The notes below the pieces were generated by a model. It worked only from the letters and a program-made list of their open reading frames with translations. It had not been told where the DNA came from and did not search any database. The translations under genes were made by a program, and so were the position numbers. This document shows positions 8,495-16,212 of a stretch of 64,000 nucleotides of DNA, one piece after another. The DNA comes from Paludibacter sp. (GTDB lineage: Bacteria; Bacteroidota; Bacteroidia; Bacteroidales; Paludibacteraceae): assembly GCA_019163375.1 (NCBI GenBank), contig JAFLKK010000003.1, forward strand, positions 181,074 to 245,073. The letters run 5' to 3'. Every line of letters starts with the position of its first letter. The stretch's first letter is position 1.

Positions 8495-9730
8495 CTAAAA
8501 AATATACATTACTGATGCTAAAACGCGATGGTTTTTCACAGAGTAAAAGTTCATTGGGATGCCATTGCGTTCTAAATTGCCGTAAGTGGCTGATGTATAA
8601 TCGTACTCCAACCCAAATTTGAAGTTAGATAAATTGTAGCTCACCTGAGGGGCAATGCGGTACAGAGCATCCAGAATTTGTTGTGAACCATCATACATAC
8701 CGTATCCATACGTGCTGAATTTTTGACCTTTTCGTAAATCTAAATTGTCGTTTGTTCCTAAGTTTTCCGAAGCGCCAAGCAACAAACCAAGCTGTAGTTT
8801 TGTTCCATATACAAGATTAATCCAACCACTCATGTTCTTAAAATTTGTATAAGATATAACGGTAGCTGAATCGCTTGCATACTTACTTACTCCGTAACCT
8901 CCTAACATAAGTTGGTCACTTAAATTCTCGCCATATGTTGTTTTTCCTTTGAGTTGCAATTTACCATTCACATATTGAGCATAGGCTCCGGCACTCAAAG
9001 AGGTTATTGTTGCTTTATTAAGCGGTTCCGGTTTCAATGTCTTTAAGTCACCACCAATACCTAATGTCCAATGTTTTGTCTTGTTTTCTAGTCCTATGAA
9101 AATGTCTGGAACGATAGCATTTTTTATATAAGTATTAACTGCTGATGTGCTGCCAGGACCAAAAGATGCATATTGCATTTCGTACAAAGCAGCAGCCGTT
9201 AATGAAAGGGTTTTGCTGAGTGATTCTTTGACGCGAACTTGCGGACTGCGGTTAAATGGTTGGAATGGGCCTCCGGCATTGGCAGAGAAAGTAGTTGGAA
9301 CAACACTTCCAAATAATGGATGCCAGGTTTGACCAACCAATAATTCGGTTTTTTTCCAGTTTAGTTTCATAAACGCCTGACGAATGCGGAAAACATAGTA
9401 AGATGTTCCGAATCCTGCAAAGTCGGCTTCGATTTTTCCACTGGATTTAGCACCAAGAATCGGGGCGCCGGTTAAATCAACTCCGATGCGTGTGTTTACG
9501 CTGAGCATTTCGGCCTGAGCCACGGCGTTTTTATCAACACCGGCAGCGTTTAGCTCAATTGGTTTTGGGAACAACTGAATGATTCCATCCACCATTTCTA
9601 CATTTTGACGGGAATTGTAAAAGAAATCGTTAGATACAAAACCGTATACTTTTAATTTTGTTGGTTCTTGCGCAATGGCAAGGGTTGAAAAAGCAATGAA
9701 AAATAACGGAAGTAGTTTTTTTAAATTCAT
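8495..9730 (-). CDS. DcaP-like outer membrane porin
   Basis: The 411-residue protein has a signal peptide (MNLKKLLPLFFIAFSTLAIAQ). Next comes a strand KLKVYGFVSNDFFYNSRQ like the first barrel strand of DcaP-like trimeric porins, and GKIEADFAGFG...FRIRQAFMKLNWKKTELLVGQTWHPLFG, a porin-family hallmark with the x-GQxW pattern. It ends ...VMYIF with a terminal Phe. The substrate is unknown; the family passes small dicarboxylates and similar solutes. It is monocistronic. Confidence 0.75.
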   Translation of the reverse strand: MNLKKLLPLFFIAFSTLAIAQEPTKLKVYGFVSNDFFYNSRQNVEMVDGIIQLFPKPIELNAAGVDKNAVAQAEMLSVNTRIGVDLTGAPILGAKSSGKIEADFAGFGTSYYVFRIRQAFMKLNWKKTELLVGQTWHPLFGSVVPTTFSANAGGPFQPFNRSPQVRVKESLSKTLSLTAAALYEMQYASFGPGSTSAVNTYIKNAIVPDIFIGLENKTKHWTLGIGGDLKTLKPEPLNKATITSLSAGAYAQYVNGKLQLKGKTTYGENLSDQLMLGGYGVSKYASDSATVISYTNFKNMSGWINLVYGTKLQLGLLLGASENLGTNDNLDLRKGQKFSTYGYGMYDGSQQILDALYRIAPQVSYNLSNFKFGLEYDYTSATYGNLERNGIPMNFYSVKNHRVLASVMYIF

Positions 9731-9802
9731 GAGGTAATAGTAAGTAGTTTTTAGTCTGATGTATGTCTTTTTTATGCAAATCTACAAGAAGATGTTTTGC
9801 TG

Positions 9803-10372
9803 TTAACTGTAAAAGAGGTGTTCAATCAATATTTTTAAGCCGATACCAATCAATATGACTCCACCAATCGCTTCCACTTTTACATGGAATCGTTTTCCAA
9901 AGTGAACACCAATATACATTCCGACGAAAGTGAGGAGAAAGCTTGCCAGACCAATAATTGCGATTGCTTTCCAAATGATACCGGTATAAGGAACAAACAC
10001 GATGCCGGTAGCCAATGCGTCGATGCTGGTTGCTAAGGCAAGGGATAGGAGCGAAGCCCATTTGAAAGGATTATTAACCTTGCTGCAATCCGGATCCTGC
10101 GGTTGAAGTCCCTCGTACACCATTTTTCCACCAATGAGAGCTAGTAGTACGAAAGCCAGCCAGTGGTCGAAACTCATCATCTCATTTGCAAAGCTGGCAC
10201 CCAGAGTATAGCCAATTAATGGCATAATAGCCTGGAAAAGACCAAATAAAACAGCCATACGAAACGTGAGCCAGAAGAAATACTTCTTGGCACAAATTCC
10301 TTTGCTCACCGAAACAGCAAAACAGTCCATGGCTAAACCAATGCCAATAATGATGATAGAGAGAATATCCAT
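9803..10372 (-). CDS. mntP: Manganese efflux pump MntP
   Basis: This inner membrane exporter protects against excess Mn(II). The 189-residue protein has six predicted transmembrane segments. Its acidic positions are typical of the family: GLAMDCFAVSVSKG near residue 15 and SLALATSIDALATGIVF near 110. No yybP-ykoY riboswitch is evident in the short upstream gap, which instead holds 7-bp repeats. Confidence 0.9.
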   Translation of the reverse strand: MDILSIIIIGIGLAMDCFAVSVSKGICAKKYFFWLTFRMAVLFGLFQAIMPLIGYTLGASFANEMMSFDHWLAFVLLALIGGKMVYEGLQPQDPDCSKVNNPFKWASLLSLALATSIDALATGIVFVPYTGIIWKAIAIIGLASFLLTFVGMYIGVHFGKRFHVKVEAIGGVILIGIGLKILIEHLFYS

Positions 10373-10379
10373 TTTTTAG

Positions 10380-10489
10380 AGAGGTAAGGGGTAAGAAAGC
10401 AAGAGCTAAGTATTCGGAAAATAACAGAAAAGAGGTAAGAAATAAATAGGCAAACAATTTACTTGCCTCTTACTTCTTACCTCTTACTT
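10380..10489. repeat. 7-bp-period repeats between mntP and tkt
   Basis: At 10469-10489 three heptamers run head to tail (CTTACTT, CTTACCT, CTTACTT). The left part (10383-10440) carries similar words in the opposite orientation (GAGGTAAG), so the gap is also an imperfect inverted repeat. Confidence 0.6.
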
Positions 10490-10496
10490 CTATTTT

Positions 10497-12518
10497 CTAA
10501 AGCATTTTTTTCACTTGCTCATAAACGTTCTTGCCGTTGAAACCAAGTTTCTCGTCAAGCACAGTGTAAGGAGCCGAGAAACCAAATGATTCTAATCCCC
10601 AGATTTTACCGTTAGCACCCACTAAACCAAGTAGGTTTACCGGAAGACCTGCAGTAAGACCAAATATTTTAGCATCACGTGGCAATACGCTTTCCTGGTA
10701 TTCTGCCGATTGGTTGCGGAAAAGTCCTTCAGAAGGAACTGATACCAAACGAATTTTTACACCATCGGCACGAAGCAATTTAGCTCCTTCGAACAATGTA
10801 GAAACTTCAGAACCCGAAGCTACTAGGATAACATCAGGATTACCATCGCATTCTACCACATAACCACCTTTTTGAGCTTGTTCAGCTTCTGCTTTGCGGC
10901 TTGCAACTGCAGGAAGGTCGGCAATGTTTTGACGGGAAAGGATCAAAGCTGTTGGAGTTGTTGTGTTTTCCATAGCCATTTTCCAAGCTACAGTACATTC
11001 TTCAACATCAGCAGGACGAAGAACCAACATTGAGTTGTGACCCTTGTGGTTTTTCAATTTTTCCATCAAACGAATTTGTGCTTCTTGTTCTACCGGTTCG
11101 TGAGTTGGTCCATCTTCACCTACGCGGAAAGCGTCGTGTGTCCAGATAAATTTCACCGGTTGTTCCATCAAAGCAGCCATACGTACAGCTGGTTTCATAT
11201 AGTCAGAGAAAACAAAGAAAGTAGCACAAGCAGGGATAACACCACCGTGCAAGCTCATACCGATACACAAACAAGCCATGGTCAACTCAGCCACACCTGC
11301 TTGAAGGAATGCACCCGAGAAATCATCTTTTGTAAATGCTTTGGTGTTTTTCAAGAAACCGTCTGTTTTATCAGAGTTTGATAAATCGGCACTTGTTACT
11401 ACCATGTTCTCAACTTGTTTCGCCAATTCACCCAATACAGTTGCCGAAGCAGCACGTGTTGCCTGACCAGGTTTTTGAACTACGGCATCCCAGTTCATGT
11501 TTGTTTTTCCGGAAAAGAAGAACGCCAATTTCTCAGCCAATTCAGGGTTTTCTTTAGTCCACGCAGCTTTAGCAGCTTGTTTGATAGCTACGATAGCAGC
11601 CAATTCTTCAGCACGTTTAGCATACAATGCTTTTGTTTCTTCGAAAAGAACAAATGGATTTTCAGGATTTCCACCTAAGTTTTTGATACTTTCAGCATAT
11701 GATGCACCACATTCGCCCAATGGCATACCGTGAGTAGCACATTGACGTTCGAAGCTTGAACCATCAGCTTTCATCGCACCTTTACCCATAATTGTTTTAC
11801 CAATAATAAGGGTTGGACGAGCAGTTTCAGCTTTGGCTTCGGTTAATGCTTTGCGAATTTGTTCTGCATCGTTACCGTTGATTTCAATTACTTTCCATCC
11901 CCATGCAAGGTATTTTTGAGCTACGTTTTCGCTCGTAACAGCATTGGTTTCTGTCGAAAGTTGAATGTCGTTCGAGTCGTAGAACATAATCAGGTTGTTC
12001 AATCCCAAGTGACCGGCAATACGACCTGCACCTTGTGAAATTTCTTCCTGTACTCCACCATCAGAAATGAAAGTGTAAATTGTTTGGCTCATTAGTTCGC
12101 CAAAGCGTGCTTTTAAAAATTTTGCAGCGATGGCAGCACCTACGGCGTAGGTATGACCTTGTCCCAGAGGACCTGATGTGTTTTCCACACCACGCATAAT
12201 GTCTACTTCAGGGTGACCAGGGGTTGGACTTTCCCATTGACGGAATTGAGCCAACTCTTCCATGGTATATTTTCCTGCGCAAGCTAACACAGAATATAAC
12301 ATTGGTGACATGTGACCCGGATCAAGGAACATACGGTCGCGACCTTCCCAAGCTGGATTTTTTGGATCGTACTCTAAAAATTCAGAATAAAGTACATTGA
12401 TAAAATCTGCACCACCCATGGCACCACCTGGGTGACCCGATTTAGCTTTCTCTACCGCTGAAGCTGCCAGAATACGGATATTGTCGGCTGCGCGGTTTAA
12501 AATTTGTGTTGAATTCAT
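10497..12518 (-). CDS. tkt: Transketolase
   Basis: It transfers two-carbon units between sugar phosphates in the pentose phosphate pathway using thiamine diphosphate. The 673-residue length is full. Visible motifs are SGHPGGAMGGADF near residue 26, GPLGQGHTYAVGAAIA near 117, a ThDP-binding region starting SDGGVQEEISQGAG near 150, and the catalytic-Glu segment GEDGPTHEPVEQEAQIR near 470. It appears monocistronic. The upstream gap (12519-12587) is a T/G-rich run of TTGTT words. Confidence 0.95.
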   Translation of the reverse strand: MNSTQILNRAADNIRILAASAVEKAKSGHPGGAMGGADFINVLYSEFLEYDPKNPAWEGRDRMFLDPGHMSPMLYSVLACAGKYTMEELAQFRQWESPTPGHPEVDIMRGVENTSGPLGQGHTYAVGAAIAAKFLKARFGELMSQTIYTFISDGGVQEEISQGAGRIAGHLGLNNLIMFYDSNDIQLSTETNAVTSENVAQKYLAWGWKVIEINGNDAEQIRKALTEAKAETARPTLIIGKTIMGKGAMKADGSSFERQCATHGMPLGECGASYAESIKNLGGNPENPFVLFEETKALYAKRAEELAAIVAIKQAAKAAWTKENPELAEKLAFFFSGKTNMNWDAVVQKPGQATRAASATVLGELAKQVENMVVTSADLSNSDKTDGFLKNTKAFTKDDFSGAFLQAGVAELTMACLCIGMSLHGGVIPACATFFVFSDYMKPAVRMAALMEQPVKFIWTHDAFRVGEDGPTHEPVEQEAQIRLMEKLKNHKGHNSMLVLRPADVEECTVAWKMAMENTTTPTALILSRQNIADLPAVASRKAEAEQAQKGGYVVECDGNPDVILVASGSEVSTLFEGAKLLRADGVKIRLVSVPSEGLFRNQSAEYQESVLPRDAKIFGLTAGLPVNLLGLVGANGKIWGLESFGFSAPYTVLDEKLGFNGKNVYEQVKKML

Positions 12519-12587
12519 ACTTCTAAAAATTGGTTGTTTTTGTTGTTTATATTTGTTGGTTGTTTTTTGTTGTTTTGTTAGCAGAGA

Positions 12588-13274
12588 TTAGAATTTGTAT
12601 CCAACAGTGTAGCTGAATCCCCAGTTGCTGGTGGCATTTTTCCCGTATCCGGGGATATACCACGGACTTATCTCTCCTTCTTTATCCGTAGTCAGTAAAT
12701 GCTTATTGCGCAACGACCACCCCATATGAATGTTTTTGACCACTTCTACACGAATACCAAAGACCAATTCGAACCAAATTTTGGTGGGGCTTAGTTTACT
12801 CTCAGAAAGTACCTGACCGGCACCCCAATAATCATTGGTAATAGCCATGTTGTTGATGGTATAGGTTGCATTTGTCATACCCAGTCTCAAACCCAGTAGA
12901 AAGAGGTTGGGGCTTAGTTTAGCATCCTTTTTCTTTTTTACTAAATTGAAATCCAACCCTACACGACCAAAGAAACCACTAGTTTTGAACCTGATATCTT
13001 CAAGCGATGTTTTGTTTACACTGGCGTAACCCAACTCAACAATCGGTAAGTATTTGTGCTTAAGCTCTATTTGTGCTCCGGCTTCCACCGAATATATATC
13101 TTTCGACAGAAGCGTTGAACTTGCAATTGATGCCGCATCAACTTGCAGGGTCATTCCATCCCACCATTTTACGTTGGGTGTTTTGACTTCCGGCTTTTTT
13201 TCTTGTTTGTCCTGTGCTTGAATAGATGAAGCAACAAAGCAAATCAACAAACTAATTAATAAATATTTGTACAT
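12588..13274 (-). CDS. DUF6048 family outer-membrane-associated protein
   Basis: The 228-residue protein has a signal peptide (MYKYLLISLLICFVASSIQAQ) and beta-barrel-like alternation, ending SFSYTVGYKF with a terminal Phe. It overlaps the preceding DUF6452 gene by 23 bp, and the two families are commonly paired in Bacteroidales. The function is unknown; a small outer membrane barrel is the best reading. The family name is from memory of similar proteins. Confidence 0.65.
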   Translation of the reverse strand: MYKYLLISLLICFVASSIQAQDKQEKKPEVKTPNVKWWDGMTLQVDAASIASSTLLSKDIYSVEAGAQIELKHKYLPIVELGYASVNKTSLEDIRFKTSGFFGRVGLDFNLVKKKKDAKLSPNLFLLGLRLGMTNATYTINNMAITNDYWGAGQVLSESKLSPTKIWFELVFGIRVEVVKNIHMGWSLRNKHLLTTDKEGEISPWYIPGYGKNATSNWGFSYTVGYKF

Positions 13275-13749
13275 GCTCTGCGTTTGTTGCGTTAACTTTG
13301 TGGTTGATTATTTTTACCGAATCGATTAAATTAGTAGTTGTAAGAACCGTATCGATAGAGTGTACTTTCATACATCCACATTCTAACGACAGGTAATAAT
13401 CTGTATTAGTGTGCAGTATTTCAATCGTATCTTTTGTTGTTTTGAATGTAAGTACAAATTTTGATCCGGTTTCAAACTTATTTAAAGGCAAATAGATATT
13501 TTGAATAGTTTTTGATTTGTATAAAATCGAATCAATCAAAGTCCCATTGGCAGCCAATCCTCTAACGGATAGTGTGTCTAAGTTTATTGCTTTGGTGGTG
13601 TATACCTTTCTAAGTGTATCAGTTAAGGCTCGTGTATAAAAACCAACTCCCATTTTTGCAATTCGGTCTTCGGTGCAATCTTCACTACTTGTACACGAAA
13701 TGCCAAGTATAAGGATAGCTATGAGGAGTAAGTAAGTATTTTGTTTCAT
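13252..13749 (-). CDS. DUF6452 family lipoprotein
   Basis: The 165-residue protein has a lipoprotein signal (LLLIAILILGISCTSSEDC, lipobox GISC). It is followed by a beta-rich domain with YYLSLECGCMKVHSIDTVLTT near the middle. It is translationally coupled to the barrel-like DUF6048 gene by a 23-bp overlap, suggesting a lipoprotein-barrel pair in the outer membrane. Function unknown. Confidence 0.65.
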   Translation of the reverse strand: MKQNTYLLLIAILILGISCTSSEDCTEDRIAKMGVGFYTRALTDTLRKVYTTKAINLDTLSVRGLAANGTLIDSILYKSKTIQNIYLPLNKFETGSKFVLTFKTTKDTIEILHTNTDYYLSLECGCMKVHSIDTVLTTTNLIDSVKIINHKVNATNAEHVQIFIN

Positions 13750-13773
13750 TTGTCTGTCTTATTTCATCTGGAT

Positions 13774-14295
13774 TTATTGTAAGAGTATTCTTACTTCCTT
13801 TTTTAATTTATCCATGGCTAATTCGGAAGGTGTATTTTCACTGGAATTATATACCTGGATAATAAGTTCAGCCAAAACGGAGGCCGAATCATTCGGTTTA
13901 CAATCGGCAGCCGTGCTGTTTACCAGTCGTAGCAGACTTTCCTGCGCGCTGCGTATGTGAGTCCACACCTCATCGCTTACATAAATTTGTTGCGATAGGT
14001 TATGCGAAAATTCCTGACGAATGCTTGCCAGCAACTGCGTGTGAAGTTCCAGATTGGTCATCCCCGGTTTAGCTACACTTACGATTAATGTGCTGGGTAT
14101 GGTGCGTTCCAATACCAATATCAAACGTTCATAAGCCCTCAGGCGAATAGGAGTAAGGGTAGCCGAAGCGTCTTTGCGCAATTCATAATTGCGACGTTTT
14201 TCTTCGTTGCGCAGCAGTTTATCAATGAGCAAATAGGCCGTAAGTAAAACGACCAAAGCCGGCAATATGTATTTTAGCATCTCCATTATTTCCAT
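13774..14295 (-). CDS. Conserved single-pass membrane protein, unknown function
   Basis: The 173-residue protein has one N-terminal membrane segment (LKYILPALVVLLTAYLLID). A basic stretch and a helical cytoplasmic domain follow (residues 45-170) with RLRAYERLILVLERT and a repeated HTQLLASIRQEFSHNLSQQIYVSDEVW. I know similar uncharacterised Bacteroidota proteins but no function. It lies between DUF6452 and GT2 genes on the same strand. Confidence 0.55.
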   Translation of the reverse strand: MEIMEMLKYILPALVVLLTAYLLIDKLLRNEEKRRNYELRKDASATLTPIRLRAYERLILVLERTIPSTLIVSVAKPGMTNLELHTQLLASIRQEFSHNLSQQIYVSDEVWTHIRSAQESLLRLVNSTAADCKPNDSASVLAELIIQVYNSSENTPSELAMDKLKKEVRILLQ

Positions 14296-14304
14296 TGCTC
14301 TTAT

Positions 14305-14339
14305 TCTGATAACTATTTACTGATGACTGCTTACTGAAT
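14305..14339. repeat. 7-bp-period repeat abutting the GT2 stop codon
   Basis: Heptamers ACTATTT, ACTGATG, ACTGCTT, ACTGAAT run from 14312 to 14338 in strict 7-bp register and end at the stop codon of the glycosyltransferase. Confidence 0.6.
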
Positions 14340-15289
14340 TAAATTTCCTTTTCAATTTTATAATTGTTACGCTCTGTAGAGTTACGCGCTACTATTTCAC
14401 CAACAAAACCGGCCAAAAATAACTGAGTTCCCAGCATCATGGCCAACATGGCCAGGTAAAAATAAGGACTGTCGGTTACCAACGGAGCTTTTACGTGCTC
14501 GATGATGGCCATCAGTTTGTTTACTCCAACTGCTATTACGGCCAAAAAACCGAGCAAAAACATTACGCTACCGTACAATCCAAAGAAATGCATTGGTTTT
14601 TTGCCGAATTTAGAAAGAAACCAAAGTGAAATCAAATCCAAATAACCATTTACAAAACGGCTTAAACCGAATTTTGTTTCACCGAACTCGCGTTTACGAT
14701 GCTCCACCACTTTTTCGCCAATGCTGGTAAATCCGGCATTTTTCGCTAAATAGGGGATGTAACGATGCATCTCACCGTACACTTCGATGTTTTTTACAAC
14801 ATCGTTGCGATAGGCTTTCAGTCCGCAGTTCATGTCGTGCAGTTTCAAACCGGTCACTTTGCGGGCAGTGGCGTTGTATATTTTCGAAGGAATATTTTTA
14901 GTAAGTTTTGAGTCGTAGCGTTTCTTTTTCCAACCCGAAACAAGGTCGTAATTTTGGTTCTTGACCATTTCGAATAATTCCGGGATTTCATCCGGACTGT
15001 CCTGCAAGTCGGCATCCATGGTGATTACCACGTCGCCCTGAGCCGCACGGAATCCGCAATACAAGGCAGGCGATTTTCCGTAGTTATGACGGAACTTTAT
15101 GCCGCGCACGTTTTCCGACCGTTTTTGAAGCGACTCTACCACCTCCCACGATTTGTCCGTACTGCCGTCGTTTACAAACACAACTTCGTAGCTGAATTTG
15201 TTTTCATTCATCACACGCTCAATCCATTCGAAGAGTTTTGGCAACGATTCTTCTTCGTTGTAGAGTGGTACTATTATCGAAATATCCAT
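14339..15289 (-). CDS. Family 2 glycosyltransferase, dolichol/undecaprenyl-phosphate sugar synthase type
   Basis: It probably moves a sugar from a nucleotide donor to a polyprenyl phosphate on the inner face of the cytoplasmic membrane. The 316-residue protein has a GT-A domain: SIIVPLYNEEESLPKL at the start, VFVNDGSTDKSWEVV near 38, TMDADLQDSPDEIPEL near 94 (DxD), and GLKLHDMNCGLKAYR near 150. Two C-terminal transmembrane segments (residues 230-290) follow, as in GtrB/DPM-like enzymes. It is next to DUF4199, a common neighbour in Bacteroidota. Confidence 0.85.
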   Translation of the reverse strand: MDISIIVPLYNEEESLPKLFEWIERVMNENKFSYEVVFVNDGSTDKSWEVVESLQKRSENVRGIKFRHNYGKSPALYCGFRAAQGDVVITMDADLQDSPDEIPELFEMVKNQNYDLVSGWKKKRYDSKLTKNIPSKIYNATARKVTGLKLHDMNCGLKAYRNDVVKNIEVYGEMHRYIPYLAKNAGFTSIGEKVVEHRKREFGETKFGLSRFVNGYLDLISLWFLSKFGKKPMHFFGLYGSVMFLLGFLAVIAVGVNKLMAIIEHVKAPLVTDSPYFYLAMLAMMLGTQLFLAGFVGEIVARNSTERNNYKIEKEI

Positions 15290-15299
15290 GTTTAATTTA

Positions 15300-15403
15300 G
15301 TTACAAGTTACAAGTTACAAGTTACAAGTAGCACTTTCTTTTTTTTACAGACTGCTAACTGATTACTGTTCACTGTTGACTGAATAATTACTGTTGACTG
15401 AAT
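15300..15403. repeat. 7-bp-period repeats between GT2 and DUF4199 genes
   Basis: Four perfect GTTACAA units run at 15300-15327. A second block at 15351-15403 has ACTGnnn units in 7-bp register (ACTGCTA, ACTGATT, ACTGTTC, ACTGTTG, ACTGAAT), then a shifted repeat. Both are intergenic. Confidence 0.75.
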
Positions 15404-15897
15404 AGATTTTTTTCTTTTTTTACAAATGCAGCCATTATAATTCCTACGATTGTACCCATGACAAGGTTTGTAAACACGTATATCATTGAGAATGTAGCAG
15501 GTTTAAGCATGCTTTCCACTTGCGATACACTTGCATCGTTCATTGGGAATTTCATCAACTCCATGGTTTTCATGGTTTCCTGGAACATGTTTTCCAAAAA
15601 TGCAGTGTTGATAAACTGGAAATAAACAAATTTTATAACTGTTGATATCAGAGCAGCATAAAAGAAAGTGAGCATGATATAAAGTAGTGATTTTCCGTAC
15701 GAAATTGAACCTTCACACTCGTTGTCGCGGAAACGGATGGACAACTTGTACATAAGAACCACAATGAAAACAGCAATCGCATAGGTAAGAAGAGCCAAAG
15801 CAGTAATTTTTGTAACAGAAAGAACAAAGTTTAACGAGAATAACGCTCCTAAGATAAGGCCACTGTGCATGGCCGACTTGACAATATTTTGTTTCAT
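15388..15897 (-). CDS. DUF4199 family membrane protein
   Basis: The 169-residue protein (from MKQNIVKSAM) has four hydrophobic segments and the typical DUF4199 layout: a short N-terminus, SGLILGALFSLNFVLSV, and a C-terminal helix ending in lysines. The frame's earlier ATG at 15921 overlaps the promoter -7 box, so the ATG at 15897 is preferred. It probably forms an operon with the downstream GT2 gene. Function unknown. Confidence 0.75.
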   Translation of the reverse strand: MKQNIVKSAMHSGLILGALFSLNFVLSVTKITALALLTYAIAVFIVVLMYKLSIRFRDNECEGSISYGKSLLYIMLTFFYAALISTVIKFVYFQFINTAFLENMFQETMKTMELMKFPMNDASVSQVESMLKPATFSMIYVFTNLVMGTIVGIIMAAFVKKEKNLFSQQ

Positions 15898-16212
15898 GAA
15901 TCCGATTTTTAATAGATGCACAAAAGTACAAAAAAACTACTAATACTAAAAGGAAAAATACAACTAAACGCACGGGATGATATTTAGAGAATAGTTTATG
16001 TTACAAACTATACTTTTTTTATGATCATATTCCGGTTTTTGAAAGAAAAAATGCGTTCAATTGAAGCTCTCCAAATCTGAAACTCTAAAATAAATCGTAT
16101 CTTTGTGCCTGCAAAAAAAAATAGCATCCAATTTTAAAAAGCTATATTGAAGTGTTTAGAATTGGATTGTCTTTTGAAAATATGAATTGTGCATTATTAA
16201 TTATGAATTGTT
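15898..16212. promoter_or_regulatory. Divergent control region for DUF4199/GT2 and pheT
   Basis: Minus strand: TACTTTTG at 15928-15921, with the start codon 24 bp on. Plus strand: TATCTTTG at 16098-16105, leaving a ~100-nt AT-rich pheT leader that ends in repeated TATGAATTGT words (16180-16212). No riboswitch or T-box is recognisable. Confidence 0.6.
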